NCBI GenBank assembly: GCA_002450075.1
Contig: DJYJ01000002.1
Location: 1-19,914, forward strand
Reading direction: 5' to 3'
DNA length: 19,914 bases
Source: Clostridiales bacterium UBA6981
Lineage (GTDB): Bacteria; Bacillota; Clostridia; Oscillospirales; Oscillospiraceae
Shown here piece by piece: positions 7,404 through 15,156 of this stretch. The position numbers and the translations under genes are program-made. Every line of letters begins with the position of its first letter. Position 1 is the first letter of the stretch. The notes beneath the pieces are model-generated. The model worked only from the letters and a program-made list of their open reading frames with translations, was not told the DNA's origin and ran no database searches.

Positions 7404-8167
7404 AGAACATTGCGATCCGACTGACCTATGACGGCAGCCGCTACCACGGCTGGCAGACGCAGAAAAGCGAGATCACCGTGCAGCAGACGCTCGAAGGGGC
7501 GATCGAGAAAATGTGCGGGGAAAAGGTCCATGTGACCGGCTGCGGCCGGACGGACGCGGGCGTGCACGCGCTGCGCTACTGCGCCAATTTCAAAAGCGAG
7601 TGCCGCATCCCGATGGAGAAGCTGCCCCTCGCGCTCAACAGCTATCTGCCCGCCGACATCGCCGTGCTCGCCGCCTGCGAGGCGGAGGAGAGCTTCAATG
7701 CGATCGGCTCCTGTATAAAAAAAGAATATATCTACAAAATACACAACAGTAATCTTCGCGATCCCTTTCTCGAAAAGCGCGCCTGCTTTTATCCCCAGCG
7801 CCTCGACGTGGAGAGAATGAACGCCGCGGCGCGCGCCTTCGAGGGCACGCATGATTTCGCCGCGGTGCGCAGCGTCGGGACCGAGACGAAAACGACCGTC
7901 CGCACGGTCTACTGGTGCTCGGCCGAGCGGGAGGGGGATCTCATTACCGTGCGCGTCTGCGCCGACGGCTTCCTCTACAACATGGCGCGCGCCATGGTCG
8001 GCACGATGGTTTATGCCTCTTACGGAAAACTCTCGCCTGACGAGATTCCCGCGCTTCTGGAGCGCGGCGACCGCCGACTCACCGGCCCGACGATGCCGCC
8101 GCAGGGGCTGTATCTCAACCGCATCTGGTATGACGGCGCGGTGGGAGAGATGATGGCGGACGCATAG
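7400..8167 (+). CDS. truA: tRNA pseudouridine(38-40) synthase TruA
   Basis: A 255-residue TruA homologue. The catalytic Asp is D52 in GRTDAGVHA, the N-terminus has the typical RLTYDGSRYHGWQ, and the C-terminus the DGFLYNMARAMVGT motif that lines the active site. The enzyme makes pseudouridine at positions 38-40 of tRNA anticodon stems. It starts inside the ecfT stop (ATGA), so it is translationally coupled to the ECF genes; ecfA1-ecfA2-ecfT-truA is a conserved arrangement in Bacillota, often beside ribosomal protein genes, which are absent here. A longer in-frame extension reaching back through ecfT is a shadow frame and is rejected. Confidence 0.97.
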   Translation: MKNIAIRLTYDGSRYHGWQTQKSEITVQQTLEGAIEKMCGEKVHVTGCGRTDAGVHALRYCANFKSECRIPMEKLPLALNSYLPADIAVLAACEAEESFNAIGSCIKKEYIYKIHNSNLRDPFLEKRACFYPQRLDVERMNAAARAFEGTHDFAAVRSVGTETKTTVRTVYWCSAEREGDLITVRVCADGFLYNMARAMVGTMVYASYGKLSPDEIPALLERGDRRLTGPTMPPQGLYLNRIWYDGAVGEMMADA

Positions 8168-8220
8168 ACGCTCTGCCGCAGGCAAAATCTAAGATTATTT
8201 CATATATTTGTTCATATTTA

Positions 8221-8231
8221 TATGGTATAAT
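8221..8231 (+). promoter_or_regulatory. Extended -10 promoter ahead of the CvpA-clpE operon
   Basis: A consensus TATAAT (8226-8231) is preceded by TGG, giving the extended TGn-TATAAT form that does not need a strong -35. The best -35 at 17 bp spacing is only TATATT (8203-8208). The surrounding 8180-8230 is markedly AT-rich compared with the coding DNA. The leader to ATG 8293 is about 55 nt, with AGGAAAGGA as ribosome binding site. Confidence 0.7.
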
Positions 8232-8292
8232 CTCCACTACGAAACGAACGGCGACGCAGCGGAAAAGGCCGCGGCGCAGGAAAGGACTACAT

Positions 8293-9009
8293 ATGAAGCT
8301 GATCATTGATATTGTCCTCATTACGATCATCGCCCTGTGTACCTGGGGCGGATATAAAAAAGGACTGATCGGCAGCATCGCCGCGCTGCTGGTCATCGTC
8401 ATTTCGCTTTTCAGCGCGAAAATGCTCTCTGCCGCCTATTCCGGCGAGGTCATTCCCGCACTGCGCCCGTTTGCGAGCGGGTATCTGAGCGCGACGGAGA
8501 CGCGCGAGCGTGTGCTCGACCGTCTCGGCTACGGCGAGAGCGATAAATCCCTTGACGATATCCTCGCCGAAGATCCCTCGCTGCGCTATGATTATGCCTA
8601 TGAGTGCATGAGTGAGGTCGGACTTTATGCCGACCGCGCCGACGAGATGGCCTCCCGCGCGGTGGAGCTCTCCGAGAGCAAGGGCGAGGACATGACAGAC
8701 GCGGCGGTGGACGTGCTGTGCGATGTCGTGACCTTTGAGGGCGGGCTCGCACTGGCGTTTTTGATCATTTTGATCTTTATCACGGCACTCGGAAACCTCT
8801 TCAATCTGTCATTTAGAATGCCGAACATGGAAAATCTCGACGAGATCGGGGGCGCGGTGCTCGGCTTTGTCAAGGGCATCATCTACTGTGTGCTGCTTTG
8901 CTGGGTGCTGAGCTTTTTAGGGCTCGTGATCGGCAAAAAGACCCTTGACGGGACGACGCTTGCGCGCTTCTTTCTGACCTTCCGCTTCCTGACCAACGGC
9001 CTCATGTAA
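8293..9009 (+). CDS. CvpA-family membrane protein
   Basis: A 238-residue membrane protein. The first 50 residues form two hydrophobic helices around a GYKKGLIGS turn, the hallmark of CvpA (colicin V production) family proteins. A polar, acidic extracytoplasmic or cytoplasmic loop runs from about 60 to 145. Two more hydrophobic segments follow (about 150-170 and 190-215), with the conserved GAVLGFVKG between them. The family's biochemical role is unclear beyond envelope and stress phenotypes. It is the first gene after the extended -10 promoter and precedes clpE by 39 bp, so it is probably co-transcribed with it. Confidence 0.8.
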   Translation: MKLIIDIVLITIIALCTWGGYKKGLIGSIAALLVIVISLFSAKMLSAAYSGEVIPALRPFASGYLSATETRERVLDRLGYGESDKSLDDILAEDPSLRYDYAYECMSEVGLYADRADEMASRAVELSESKGEDMTDAAVDVLCDVVTFEGGLALAFLIILIFITALGNLFNLSFRMPNMENLDEIGGAVLGFVKGIIYCVLLCWVLSFLGLVIGKKTLDGTTLARFFLTFRFLTNGLM

Positions 9010-9048
9010 GGGGCTTCCTGCTATTTCTTATTCCCAAGGAGGGATCGT

Positions 9049-11370
9049 ATGCAACCTACGATGTGTTCCCGCTGCGGTAAAAACGTTGCAGTGGTTTTCA
9101 TCACCAAAATCGAAAACGGACAGACAAAAAATGAAGGACTCTGCCTGAAGTGTGCGCGGGAGCTGCACATCAAGCCCGTGGACGACGTCATTGAAAAGAT
9201 GGGCATCTCCGACGAGGATCTCGACAGTATCTCCGGCGACATGATGAACGCGCTCTCCGGCGCGGAGGAGCTGCTCCCCACCGACGACGAGGGACAGGAG
9301 GATGACGACGGCAAGACCGCGACCTTCCCCTTCCTCAACCGTCTCTTCGGCGGCCCGAAGCAGGACGGCAAGGACGGCGCGGCGCCCGGCGCGCAGAAGA
9401 GCGAGCCCAAGGACGCCCCGCGCGGCAAGCATAAGTTCCTTGACAATTACTGCATCGACCTCACGCGCCGCGCCGCCGAGGGCAAGCTTGACACCATGAT
9501 CGGCCGTGCCGAGGAGCTCGAGCGCGTGATCCAGATCCTCAACCGCCGCCAGAAGAACAACCCCTGTCTGATCGGCGAGCCCGGCGTCGGCAAGACGGCG
9601 ATCGCCGAGGGCCTTGCCCAGCGGATCGCGGACGGCGCGGTGCCGGATAAGCTCAAGGGCAAGCAGGTCTTCCTGCTCGATCTCACGGCTCTTGTCGCCG
9701 GGACCCAGTTCCGCGGCCAGTTTGAAAGCCGCATGAAGGGCCTGATCGAGGAGATCCGCCGCCAGGGCAACATCATCCTCGTCATCGACGAGGTGCACAA
9801 TATCGTCGGCGCGGGCGACGCCGAGGGCAGCATGAACGCAGCCAATATCCTCAAGCCCGCGCTCAGCCGCGGCGAGATCCAGGTCATCGGTGCGACGACC
9901 TTTGCCGAATACCGCAAGCATATCGAAAAGGACAGCGCGCTTGAGCGCCGCTTCCAGCCCGTCACGGTGAACGAGCCGTCCATCGAGGACAGCATCGCCA
10001 TCCTCAAGGGCATCGCGCACTATTACGAGGACTATCACGGCGTGACGATCTCCGACGAGATGTGCCGCCAGGCCGTCGTGATGAGCGAGAGGTACATCAC
10101 CGACCGCTTCCTCCCCGACAAGGCCATCGACCTCATCGACGAGGCCTGCTCGGACGTCAACCTCAAGGACGAGGGCATCAACCGCCGCATGGCCGCCGAG
10201 CGCGACCTCGAGAACATCCGCTTTGAGCGCGACGCGCTGATGTCAGACGGCGCCCAGGCTGTGCAGACGCTCACGGAAGAGCAGCTTGACAAGCGTTACG
10301 CGCGCATCGCCGAGCTGCGCAGCCGCGAGATGCAGCTCGAGCAGGAGATCGAGACGCTGAAGAACACGCGCCCTGCGCTGACGGCGGATAATCTCGCCCG
10401 CATTATCGAGCTTTGGACCAAGATCCCCGCCTCCTCGATCCGGGAGGACGAGTTCGAGCGGCTTGCCAGCCTCGACGAGCGCCTTAAAAAGCATATCGTC
10501 GGCCAGGACGAGGCGGTCAATGCCGTTTGCGCCGCGATCAAGCGCAGCCGTGTAGGGCTGCAGGTCAAGCGCAAGCCGGTCAGCTTTATTTTTGTCGGCG
10601 GCACGGGCGTGGGCAAGACCGAGCTTGTCAAGCGTCTGGCGGAGGATATGTTCGATTCGCCCGAATCGCTGATCCGTCTTGACATGTCCGAGTTCATGGA
10701 AAAATTCTCGGTCTCGCGCATCATTGGCTCGCCTCCGGGCTATGTCGGCTATGACGAGGCCGGACAGCTCACCGAGAAGATCCGCCGCAAGCCTTACAGC
10801 GTCGTCCTCTTTGACGAGATCGAAAAGGCGCACCCGGACGTCATGAATATCCTGCTCCAGATCCTCGACGACGGGCGCATCACCGACGCCCAGGGGCGCA
10901 CGGTCAACTTTGAAAATACGATCATCATTATGACGACGAACGCCGGCAGCAGCAGCAAATCCGGCAGCGTCGGCTTCGGCGGGAGCCTGAGCGACATGAC
11001 CCGCGAGCGTACGATGAAGGCGCTCAATGAGTTCCTCCGTCCCGAGTTCATCAACCGCGTCGACGAGGTCGTCTGCTTCAACCAGCTCACGGAGGAGAAC
11101 TTCCGCGCGATCGCCGAACTGATGCTCGGCGAAGTAAAAGAGGTCCTCGCACAGCGCAACGTCGCCTTCTCCTGGGACGAGAGCCTGCTTGATTATCTCG
11201 TCAAGGAAGCGTACAGCGTCACCTACGGCGCGCGCAATCTGCGCCGCCTGATCCAGAAGCAGGTCGAGGACGTCCTGGCCCAGCGGATCATCGACCGCCA
11301 CGGCGAGGGCACGAAGGAGATCCTCCTCAGCGCGCCCGACGGCACGATCAACATGGAACTGAGAGGCTGA
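9049..11370 (+). CDS. clpE: ClpE-type ATP-dependent Clp protease ATP-binding subunit
   Basis: A 773-residue Hsp100 unfoldase. Instead of the double Clp_N domain of ClpC it has a zinc finger (C6, C9, C32, C35), the mark of ClpE, then an acidic linker with several D/E runs around residues 60-90. The first AAA+ module has Walker A GEPGVGKT (176-183) and Walker B VIDEVH (245-250). A UVR-like coiled-coil middle region follows, and the second AAA+ has GGTGVGKT (517-524) and LFDEIEKAHPD. VGFG at 641-644 fits the ClpP-docking loop, so it should feed substrates to ClpP. The AAGGAGGG ribosome binding site at 9036-9043 is excellent. ClpE in Bacillus is CtsR-controlled; I see no CtsR heptad box in the 39-bp gap, and the operon promoter is at 8221. 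Confidence 0.92.
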   Translation: MQPTMCSRCGKNVAVVFITKIENGQTKNEGLCLKCARELHIKPVDDVIEKMGISDEDLDSISGDMMNALSGAEELLPTDDEGQEDDDGKTATFPFLNRLFGGPKQDGKDGAAPGAQKSEPKDAPRGKHKFLDNYCIDLTRRAAEGKLDTMIGRAEELERVIQILNRRQKNNPCLIGEPGVGKTAIAEGLAQRIADGAVPDKLKGKQVFLLDLTALVAGTQFRGQFESRMKGLIEEIRRQGNIILVIDEVHNIVGAGDAEGSMNAANILKPALSRGEIQVIGATTFAEYRKHIEKDSALERRFQPVTVNEPSIEDSIAILKGIAHYYEDYHGVTISDEMCRQAVVMSERYITDRFLPDKAIDLIDEACSDVNLKDEGINRRMAAERDLENIRFERDALMSDGAQAVQTLTEEQLDKRYARIAELRSREMQLEQEIETLKNTRPALTADNLARIIELWTKIPASSIREDEFERLASLDERLKKHIVGQDEAVNAVCAAIKRSRVGLQVKRKPVSFIFVGGTGVGKTELVKRLAEDMFDSPESLIRLDMSEFMEKFSVSRIIGSPPGYVGYDEAGQLTEKIRRKPYSVVLFDEIEKAHPDVMNILLQILDDGRITDAQGRTVNFENTIIIMTTNAGSSSKSGSVGFGGSLSDMTRERTMKALNEFLRPEFINRVDEVVCFNQLTEENFRAIAELMLGEVKEVLAQRNVAFSWDESLLDYLVKEAYSVTYGARNLRRLIQKQVEDVLAQRIIDRHGEGTKEILLSAPDGTINMELRG

Positions 11371-11372
11371 AG

Positions 11373-11891
11373 ATGGAAAGAGTATCTGTTGTCCGCGGGG
11401 ACATCACCCGTGAGAGGACTGACGCGATCGTGAACGCAGCCAACTGCTCGCTGCTTGGCGGCGGCGGCGTGGACGGCGCGATCCACCGCGCCGCGGGGCC
11501 GCGTCTGCTCGCCGAATGTCGCACGCTCGGCGGCTGCCGCACGGGCGAGGCGAAGATCACCCGCGGCTATGACCTCGCGGCAAAATACGTGATCCACACG
11601 CCCGGCCCGATCTGGCGCGGCGGCAATGGCGGCGAGGACGCGCTCCTGCGCTCGTGCTATCTCTCCTGCCTGCGGCTTGCGTCCGAAAACGGCTGCCGAA
11701 GCGTTGCGTTCCCGTCGATCTCGACGGGGGTGTACCATTTCCCGCTTGACCGCGCGGCGAGAATCGCGATCACGGCGATCCGGGAGTACCTTGCCGACCA
11801 CGGCGAGATCGACGAGGTGCGCATGGTCTGCTTCGATCCGCGCACGGAAGAGGCTTACCGGGCCGCGCTCGACGCGGCGGAGGGCACATGA
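11373..11891 (+). CDS. Macro domain protein, O-acetyl-ADP-ribose deacetylase-like
   Basis: A 172-residue stand-alone macro domain of the MacroD/YmdB type. Visible are GDIT near residue 9, NAAN (the catalytic Asn region), the GGGGVDGAIHRAAG phosphate loop, and STGVYHFP, the second ligand-binding loop. The family binds ADP-ribose and removes acetyl from O-acetyl-ADP-ribose or ADP-ribose from acidic residues. The gene begins 2 bp after clpE with GAGAGG upstream and overlaps the rhomboid gene by 4 bp (ATGA), so the two are co-translated. No ADP-ribosyltransferase or sirtuin is visible nearby, so its cellular substrate is not indicated. Confidence 0.93.
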   Translation: MERVSVVRGDITRERTDAIVNAANCSLLGGGGVDGAIHRAAGPRLLAECRTLGGCRTGEAKITRGYDLAAKYVIHTPGPIWRGGNGGEDALLRSCYLSCLRLASENGCRSVAFPSISTGVYHFPLDRAARIAITAIREYLADHGEIDEVRMVCFDPRTEEAYRAALDAAEGT

Positions 11892-12448
11892 AACGCGGGA
11901 TCAGACTGCAGTATAATTCCCCGGTCGTGCTGAGCTTCGCGCTGCTCTCGCTTCTGGCGCTGATCCTCGGTATGATGACGAAGGGCGCGACGACGGCCAG
12001 GTATTTCAGCGTCTACCGCTCGTCGCTTGCCGACATTTTCACCTATCCGCGCTTCTTCTTCCACGTCCTCGGGCACAGCAGCTATGCCCATTACATAGGC
12101 AACATGATGCTGATCCTGGTCGTCGGCCCGCCGCTCGAGGAAAAATACGGCAGCCGGAGCCTCCTGTGGGCGATCGCCGTGACGGCGCTCGTCTCGGGGC
12201 TGATCCAGTGGCTGTTTTTCCCGCACACGGCGCTGCTCGGCGCCTCGGGGATCGTGTTCATGATGATCGTCATGTCCTCCCTTGCGGGGATGAAGGACGG
12301 CTGTGTGCCGATCACGCTGCTGCTCGTGCTCGCACTGTATGTCGGCAAGGAGGTCGTCGACGGCGTGGTGCTGGCGGATAACGTCTCGCAGCTGACGCAC
12401 GTTGTGGGCGGCATCTGCGGGGCCGTGATGGGCATGAATATGCGATGA
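11888..12448 (+). CDS. Rhomboid-family intramembrane serine protease
   Basis: A 186-residue multi-pass membrane protein. The N-terminal half has H63-x4-H68-x3-N72, the rhomboid HxxxxHxxxN signature whose Asn helps the oxyanion hole. GASG at 118-121 carries the catalytic Ser120, and THVVGG holds the catalytic His171, giving a complete Ser-His dyad. It has about six hydrophobic segments and no extra soluble domain, so it is a minimal bacterial rhomboid. It should cleave transmembrane substrates within the membrane; the target is unknown. It overlaps both neighbours by 4 bp (ATGA junctions), so expression is tied to the macro domain and DUF523 genes. Confidence 0.9.
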   Translation: MKRGIRLQYNSPVVLSFALLSLLALILGMMTKGATTARYFSVYRSSLADIFTYPRFFFHVLGHSSYAHYIGNMMLILVVGPPLEEKYGSRSLLWAIAVTALVSGLIQWLFFPHTALLGASGIVFMMIVMSSLAGMKDGCVPITLLLVLALYVGKEVVDGVVLADNVSQLTHVVGGICGAVMGMNMR

Positions 12449-12888
12449 GAAAGGAACGCCTGCTCATCAGCGCCTGCCTGCTCGGCGCAAACTGCAAGTA
12501 TTCCGGCGGCAGCAACCGTCTGCCGGAGGAGGTGCTCGTTGCGCTGCACGAGCGCTATTTCCTTCTTCCCGTCTGTCCCGAAACGGCAGGAGGACTCGGC
12601 GTGCCGCGCACAGCGAGCGAGCGGAGAGGCGAGCACGTCGTAAGCCGTACGGGAGCGGACGTGACCGCGGCCTACCGCGCCGGCGCGCGGATCGCCTGCA
12701 GGCTGTGCGAGAGGTTCCAATGCCAAAGCGCACTCCTGAAGGAACGCAGCCCCTCCTGCGGCTGCGGCAGCATCTATGACGGCAGCTTTACCGGGACGCT
12801 TATAGCGGGAAACGGCATCGCGGCCGAGGCGCTTCTCGCGAGCGGCGTCGCCGTTATCGGCGAGAGCGAGATCGAAAAACTCCTCTGA
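12445..12888 (+). CDS. DUF523 / TudS-like Fe-S protein
   Basis: A 147-residue DUF523 protein. Conserved cysteines appear at C11 and C17 (SACLLG...CKYSGG), C44 (PVCPE) and C105 (SPSCG), with GADVT at 70-74. Characterized TudS members bind a [4Fe-4S] cluster and remove sulfur from 2-thiouracil; the same cysteine motifs are present here, so a desulfidase or Fe-S role is reasonable but the substrate is not proven. The gene is the last of the operon: it overlaps the rhomboid gene by 4 bp and is followed 5 bp later by a strong terminator hairpin. Confidence 0.85.
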   Translation: MRKERLLISACLLGANCKYSGGSNRLPEEVLVALHERYFLLPVCPETAGGLGVPRTASERRGEHVVSRTGADVTAAYRAGARIACRLCERFQCQSALLKERSPSCGCGSIYDGSFTGTLIAGNGIAAEALLASGVAVIGESEIEKLL

Positions 12889-12892
12889 AATA

Positions 12893-12930
12893 AAAACTGT
12901 CTCGGGTCTTGTGACCCGAGACAGTTTTTT
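12893..12930. terminator. Bidirectional intrinsic terminator after the ClpE operon
   Basis: The stem AAAACTGTCTCGGGTC (12893-12908) pairs perfectly with GACCCGAGACAGTTTT (12913-12928) around a TTGT loop, with T-runs on both strands. It serves the plus-strand operon and the minus-strand gene ending at 12929, whose stop codon overlaps the T-tract. Confidence 0.93.
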
Positions 12931-13483
12931 ATCCGGCGATCCGTTTTCCCTCCGCGTCTAGGAACACCGCCGGCACAACGCCGGAAACGGCGCGTGCCAT
13001 CTCGGAAGGGGAGACGGCGCTCCCGCTGCGGCCGTAGACGGGGACAAGCTCGATTCCTTCGTCATATTCGGCGCGAACGGCCTTGCGGGGCATCGAGACA
13101 TAGAGCGCTGCACGCAGTCGCTCCTCAAGCTTGTCCCGGTCGGCCACAACGCCGAAGGAGCGCCCCGCGGCGCGGACGGCATAGAGCGGAGAAACGCCGG
13201 GCACCTCAGCGAGGATACGCGCACTCAGCTGACGGCTGGCGCCGCAGGGCGGGCGGAAGGAGAGAGAAACACGATGCTCGATCTCCGGCATCCGGGCCCG
13301 CCGCGGAAGGATCTCCTCCGCGGCCGCAGCCGCGGCCAGTTCCGCCCGACGGGCGTCACCGAGGGAATAGACAGTCCCGTCCCAATTCCCATTTACTCCG
13401 ACACGGCAGACGAGATTCAGATTTGCGGCGAGAGTGAAGAGCAAGGCAAGAGAGAGAAGGAGCGCGCGCGATTTCAAAAGCAT
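12929..13483 (-). CDS. Membrane-anchored exported protein resembling the N-terminus of cell-wall M23/G5-type hydrolases
   Basis: About 184 residues. One N-terminal hydrophobic helix (LLLSLALLFTLAANL, about residues 8-22) acts as signal or anchor. The exported part holds two similar modules: V-x-V-N-G-x-x-x-G-T-V followed by an Ala-rich helix, and V-R-A-A-G-x-x-F-G-V-V followed by a charged helix. This pattern is like the segment that precedes LysM, G5 or M23 domains in clostridial wall hydrolases, but no catalytic domain follows, so it is an orphan module. I do not recognise a specific function. The start is uncertain: ATG 13483 has GAGGTG only 2 bases away, whereas TTG 13477 lies at ideal distance from the same GAGGTGAT. 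A longer frame from 13582 begins upstream of the promoter and is rejected. Confidence 0.65.
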   Translation of the reverse strand: MLLKSRALLLSLALLFTLAANLNLVCRVGVNGNWDGTVYSLGDARRAELAAAAAAEEILPRRARMPEIEHRVSLSFRPPCGASRQLSARILAEVPGVSPLYAVRAAGRSFGVVADRDKLEERLRAALYVSMPRKAVRAEYDEGIELVPVYGRSGSAVSPSEMARAVSGVVPAVFLDAEGKRIAG

Positions 13484-13498
13484 CACCTCAGAAGAAGA

Positions 13499-13538
13499 AT
13501 GGCATGGTCTTTGCCCCGGGGGAAAAGACCCGTGCCAT
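13499..13538 (-). promoter_or_regulatory. Long imperfect hairpin in the 5' leader
   Basis: A 40-bp inverted repeat in three blocks: ATGGCA/TGCCAT outer arms, GGTCTTT/AAAGACC middle, CCCC/GGGG inner, broken only by 1-2 base mismatches. It lies between the -10 (13542-13547) and the GAGGTG ribosome binding site (13485-13490), so nearly the whole hairpin would form at the very 5' end of the mRNA. It could stabilise the RNA, respond to a ligand or protein, or act as DNA operator. Confidence 0.7.
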
Positions 13539-13541
13539 CCC

Positions 13542-13570
13542 AAGATAATGCCCCATTCCCGCGCCGTCAA
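13542..13570 (-). promoter_or_regulatory. Sigma-A-type promoter of the exported-protein gene
   Basis: On the minus strand, TTGACG (13565-13570) and TATCTT (13542-13547) are 17 bp apart. The predicted start site near 13535 leaves a leader of about 50 nt. This excludes the longer upstream start at 13582. Confidence 0.6.
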
Positions 13571-13684
13571 GGCTTTCGGCAAAAGCTCTTTTTTTTCGAT
13601 CGCCGCGGTATGGGAATATCCTAAAAGACCTGCGGATCCGAGCGCTGCGGCCGGAATACAGCCACATCAGAATACGCCGGGGGT
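13571..13684. other. Short intergenic stretch downstream of the SSB gene
   Basis: No gene is seen. On the plus strand a weak 5-bp hairpin (GCTTT/AAAGC, about 13572-13586) is followed by TCTTTTTTTT, but no plus-strand gene reads into it. No convincing minus-strand terminator for the SSB gene is visible, so read-through into the next minus gene is possible. Confidence 0.4.
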
Positions 13685-14293
13685 TCAGGATAATTCGATC
13701 GGCTCGATCTGTGCGGCGGAGATCTCATAGGCGGTGCGCTCTTCACTTCCATTTTCGGTCAGCTTGGTATAACGGCGGCTCTGGATGCGTCCTTCGAGCG
13801 CAAGATGCGTTCCGACCTCCCAGAGCGCTGCCTCACGCGCTTTCAGCCCCCAGCAGATGCACGGCAGATAATCCGAGCGTCCATAGCGCCGGTTGACCGC
13901 AAGGATCAGATCGCAGATATCCCGCCCCATCGGCGTTGTGCGCAGATTCGCCCTTTTGCAGAGCGTGCCGCGCAGCCTCACGCGGTTGTCGTCCGCTTCC
14001 TCTGTCAGCTCGAGCGTGCGTGCAAAGACCGATACCACGAGACGCGGCCATTCACCGCTGCGGTTGTTGAAGGTGCGCACCTCGCCCGTGACGCACAGCC
14101 GTGCGCCCTTTTCCGCCGCACCGATCATCGATTCGCGTATCGTGACATTTACAGTGTCGGCCGTTCCGGACAGCCGCCGCACGAGCAGGGGGAGGGTATA
14201 GAAGGACTGCGACCGCGCCGCGTGAGAATAGACCGCCTCCGCCAGACAGGTCCCGCAGAGAATGACCTCGTTATCCGATGAGCATAGATCCAT
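13685..14293 (-). CDS. Single-stranded DNA-binding protein with two OB folds
   Basis: About 202 residues from ATG 14293, which has AGAGG nine bases upstream; an earlier start at 14347 is less likely. The protein falls into two similar OB/SSB-like halves. The first begins NEVILCGT (about residue 8) and includes GARLCVTGEV and a final strand near SVFARTLEL; the second begins NRVRLRGTL, with a basic loop, YLPCICWG and GTHLALEGRI. Each half shows the SSB-like core: start strand, G-x-L, central strand with a W or F, then G-x-x-L-x-x-x-G-x-[IV]. There is no acidic SSB C-terminal tail (usual end D-I/L-P-F); it ends I-E-L-S. It probably binds ssDNA as an accessory protein rather than being the main replicative SSB. 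Confidence 0.75.
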   Translation of the reverse strand: MDLCSSDNEVILCGTCLAEAVYSHAARSQSFYTLPLLVRRLSGTADTVNVTIRESMIGAAEKGARLCVTGEVRTFNNRSGEWPRLVVSVFARTLELTEEADDNRVRLRGTLCKRANLRTTPMGRDICDLILAVNRRYGRSDYLPCICWGLKAREAALWEVGTHLALEGRIQSRRYTKLTENGSEERTAYEISAAQIEPIELS

Positions 14294-14353
14294 GGCTGTT
14301 GTCCTCTTTTCGGTGATAGAAAGTTCTGTTTCCAATCTATTCGGCACAGCCCC

Positions 14354-14382
14354 TTGAATATGCCGCCCCGTTCGTTTATAAT
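14354..14382 (+). promoter_or_regulatory. Sigma-A-type promoter of deoC
   Basis: TTGAAT (14354-14359), a 17-bp spacer and a consensus TATAAT (14377-14382). ATG 14414 follows with AAAGGAG at 14398-14404. I see no repressor site I recognise. Confidence 0.8.
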
Positions 14383-14413
14383 ATAAGCACTAAAACCAAA
14401 GGAGAACTGTTTT

Positions 14414-15079
14414 ATGGATATCAGCGACATCTTAACGAAATGCGATCATACACTGCTGCGCGTCGATTGCCGTGCGGAGGAGATCCGCACTCTCTGCGAC
14501 CAGGCGATCCGCTACCATTGCGCCAGCGTGTGCATTCCGCCCTGCCATGTAGCGGGAGCCAAGCGCTATGTCGGCGACAGGCTCGCGATCTGCACGGTCA
14601 TCGGCTTTCCGAACGGATATATGACCACCGCCGCCAAGGCCTTCGAGGCGGCTGACGCCGTGAAGAACGGCGCGGACGAGATCGACATGGTCGTCAATCT
14701 CTCCATGGTCAAGGACGCCGCTTGGAATGAGGTCGCCAAGGATATCGTCGCCGTCCGCAAGGCGACAGAGGGCAAGATCCTGAAGGTCATCATCGAGTGC
14801 TGCCTGCTCACCGAGGAGGAGAAGCTGCAGCTCTGCCGTATCGTTTCCGACAGCGGCGCCGATTTCATCAAGACCTCCACCGGCTTCTCCACCGGCGGAG
14901 CCACGCGCGAGGACGTCAAGCTGATGCGTGAAAACTGCCCCGCGCGCGTCAAGGTCAAGGCCGCGGGCGGCATCTCGTCGCTGCAGGACGCCGAGGACTT
15001 TATCGCGCTGGGAGCCGAGCGTCTCGGCACCTCGCGCATTGTCAAGCTTGCGATCGCGCAGGAGCAGGAGAACGGATAA
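14414..15079 (+). CDS. deoC: Deoxyribose-phosphate aldolase DeoC
   Basis: A 221-residue class I aldolase. The Schiff-base Lys is K153 in FIKTSTGF, and the second active-site Lys is K182 in VKVKAAGGI; EIDMVVNL carries the active-site Asp. The enzyme splits 2-deoxyribose-5-phosphate into acetaldehyde and glyceraldehyde-3-phosphate in deoxynucleoside salvage. It is a single-gene unit here with its own promoter and terminator; no pyrimidine phosphorylase, phosphopentomutase or DeoR regulator is next to it. Length and motifs are normal for bacterial DeoC. Confidence 0.97.
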   Translation: MDISDILTKCDHTLLRVDCRAEEIRTLCDQAIRYHCASVCIPPCHVAGAKRYVGDRLAICTVIGFPNGYMTTAAKAFEAADAVKNGADEIDMVVNLSMVKDAAWNEVAKDIVAVRKATEGKILKVIIECCLLTEEEKLQLCRIVSDSGADFIKTSTGFSTGGATREDVKLMRENCPARVKVKAAGGISSLQDAEDFIALGAERLGTSRIVKLAIAQEQENG

Positions 15080-15096
15080 GTCCGTTTGCGCAGAAC

Positions 15097-15131
15097 CGGC
15101 GCCGGGAGGACCTCCCGGCGCCGCACTTTTT
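15097..15131 (+). terminator. Intrinsic terminator of deoC
   Basis: A very GC-rich 13-bp perfect inverted repeat, CGGCGCCGGGAGG (15097-15109) and CCTCCCGGCGCCG (15111-15123), is followed by CAC and TTTTTT-type T-rich sequence. Confidence 0.85.
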
Positions 15132-15156
15132 CAGAAGAAAAAAGAGAAAAAGATGC

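Noticed and set aside
10243..11301. Long minus-strand ORF opposite clpE
   Set aside because: Shadow of clpE codon bias; no ribosome binding site or recognisable domain. The same holds for minus-strand ORFs over ecfA1, truA and infC.
13484..13582. Extended N-terminus of the exported protein
   Set aside because: It would begin upstream of the -35 and be encoded partly by the promoter and leader hairpin.
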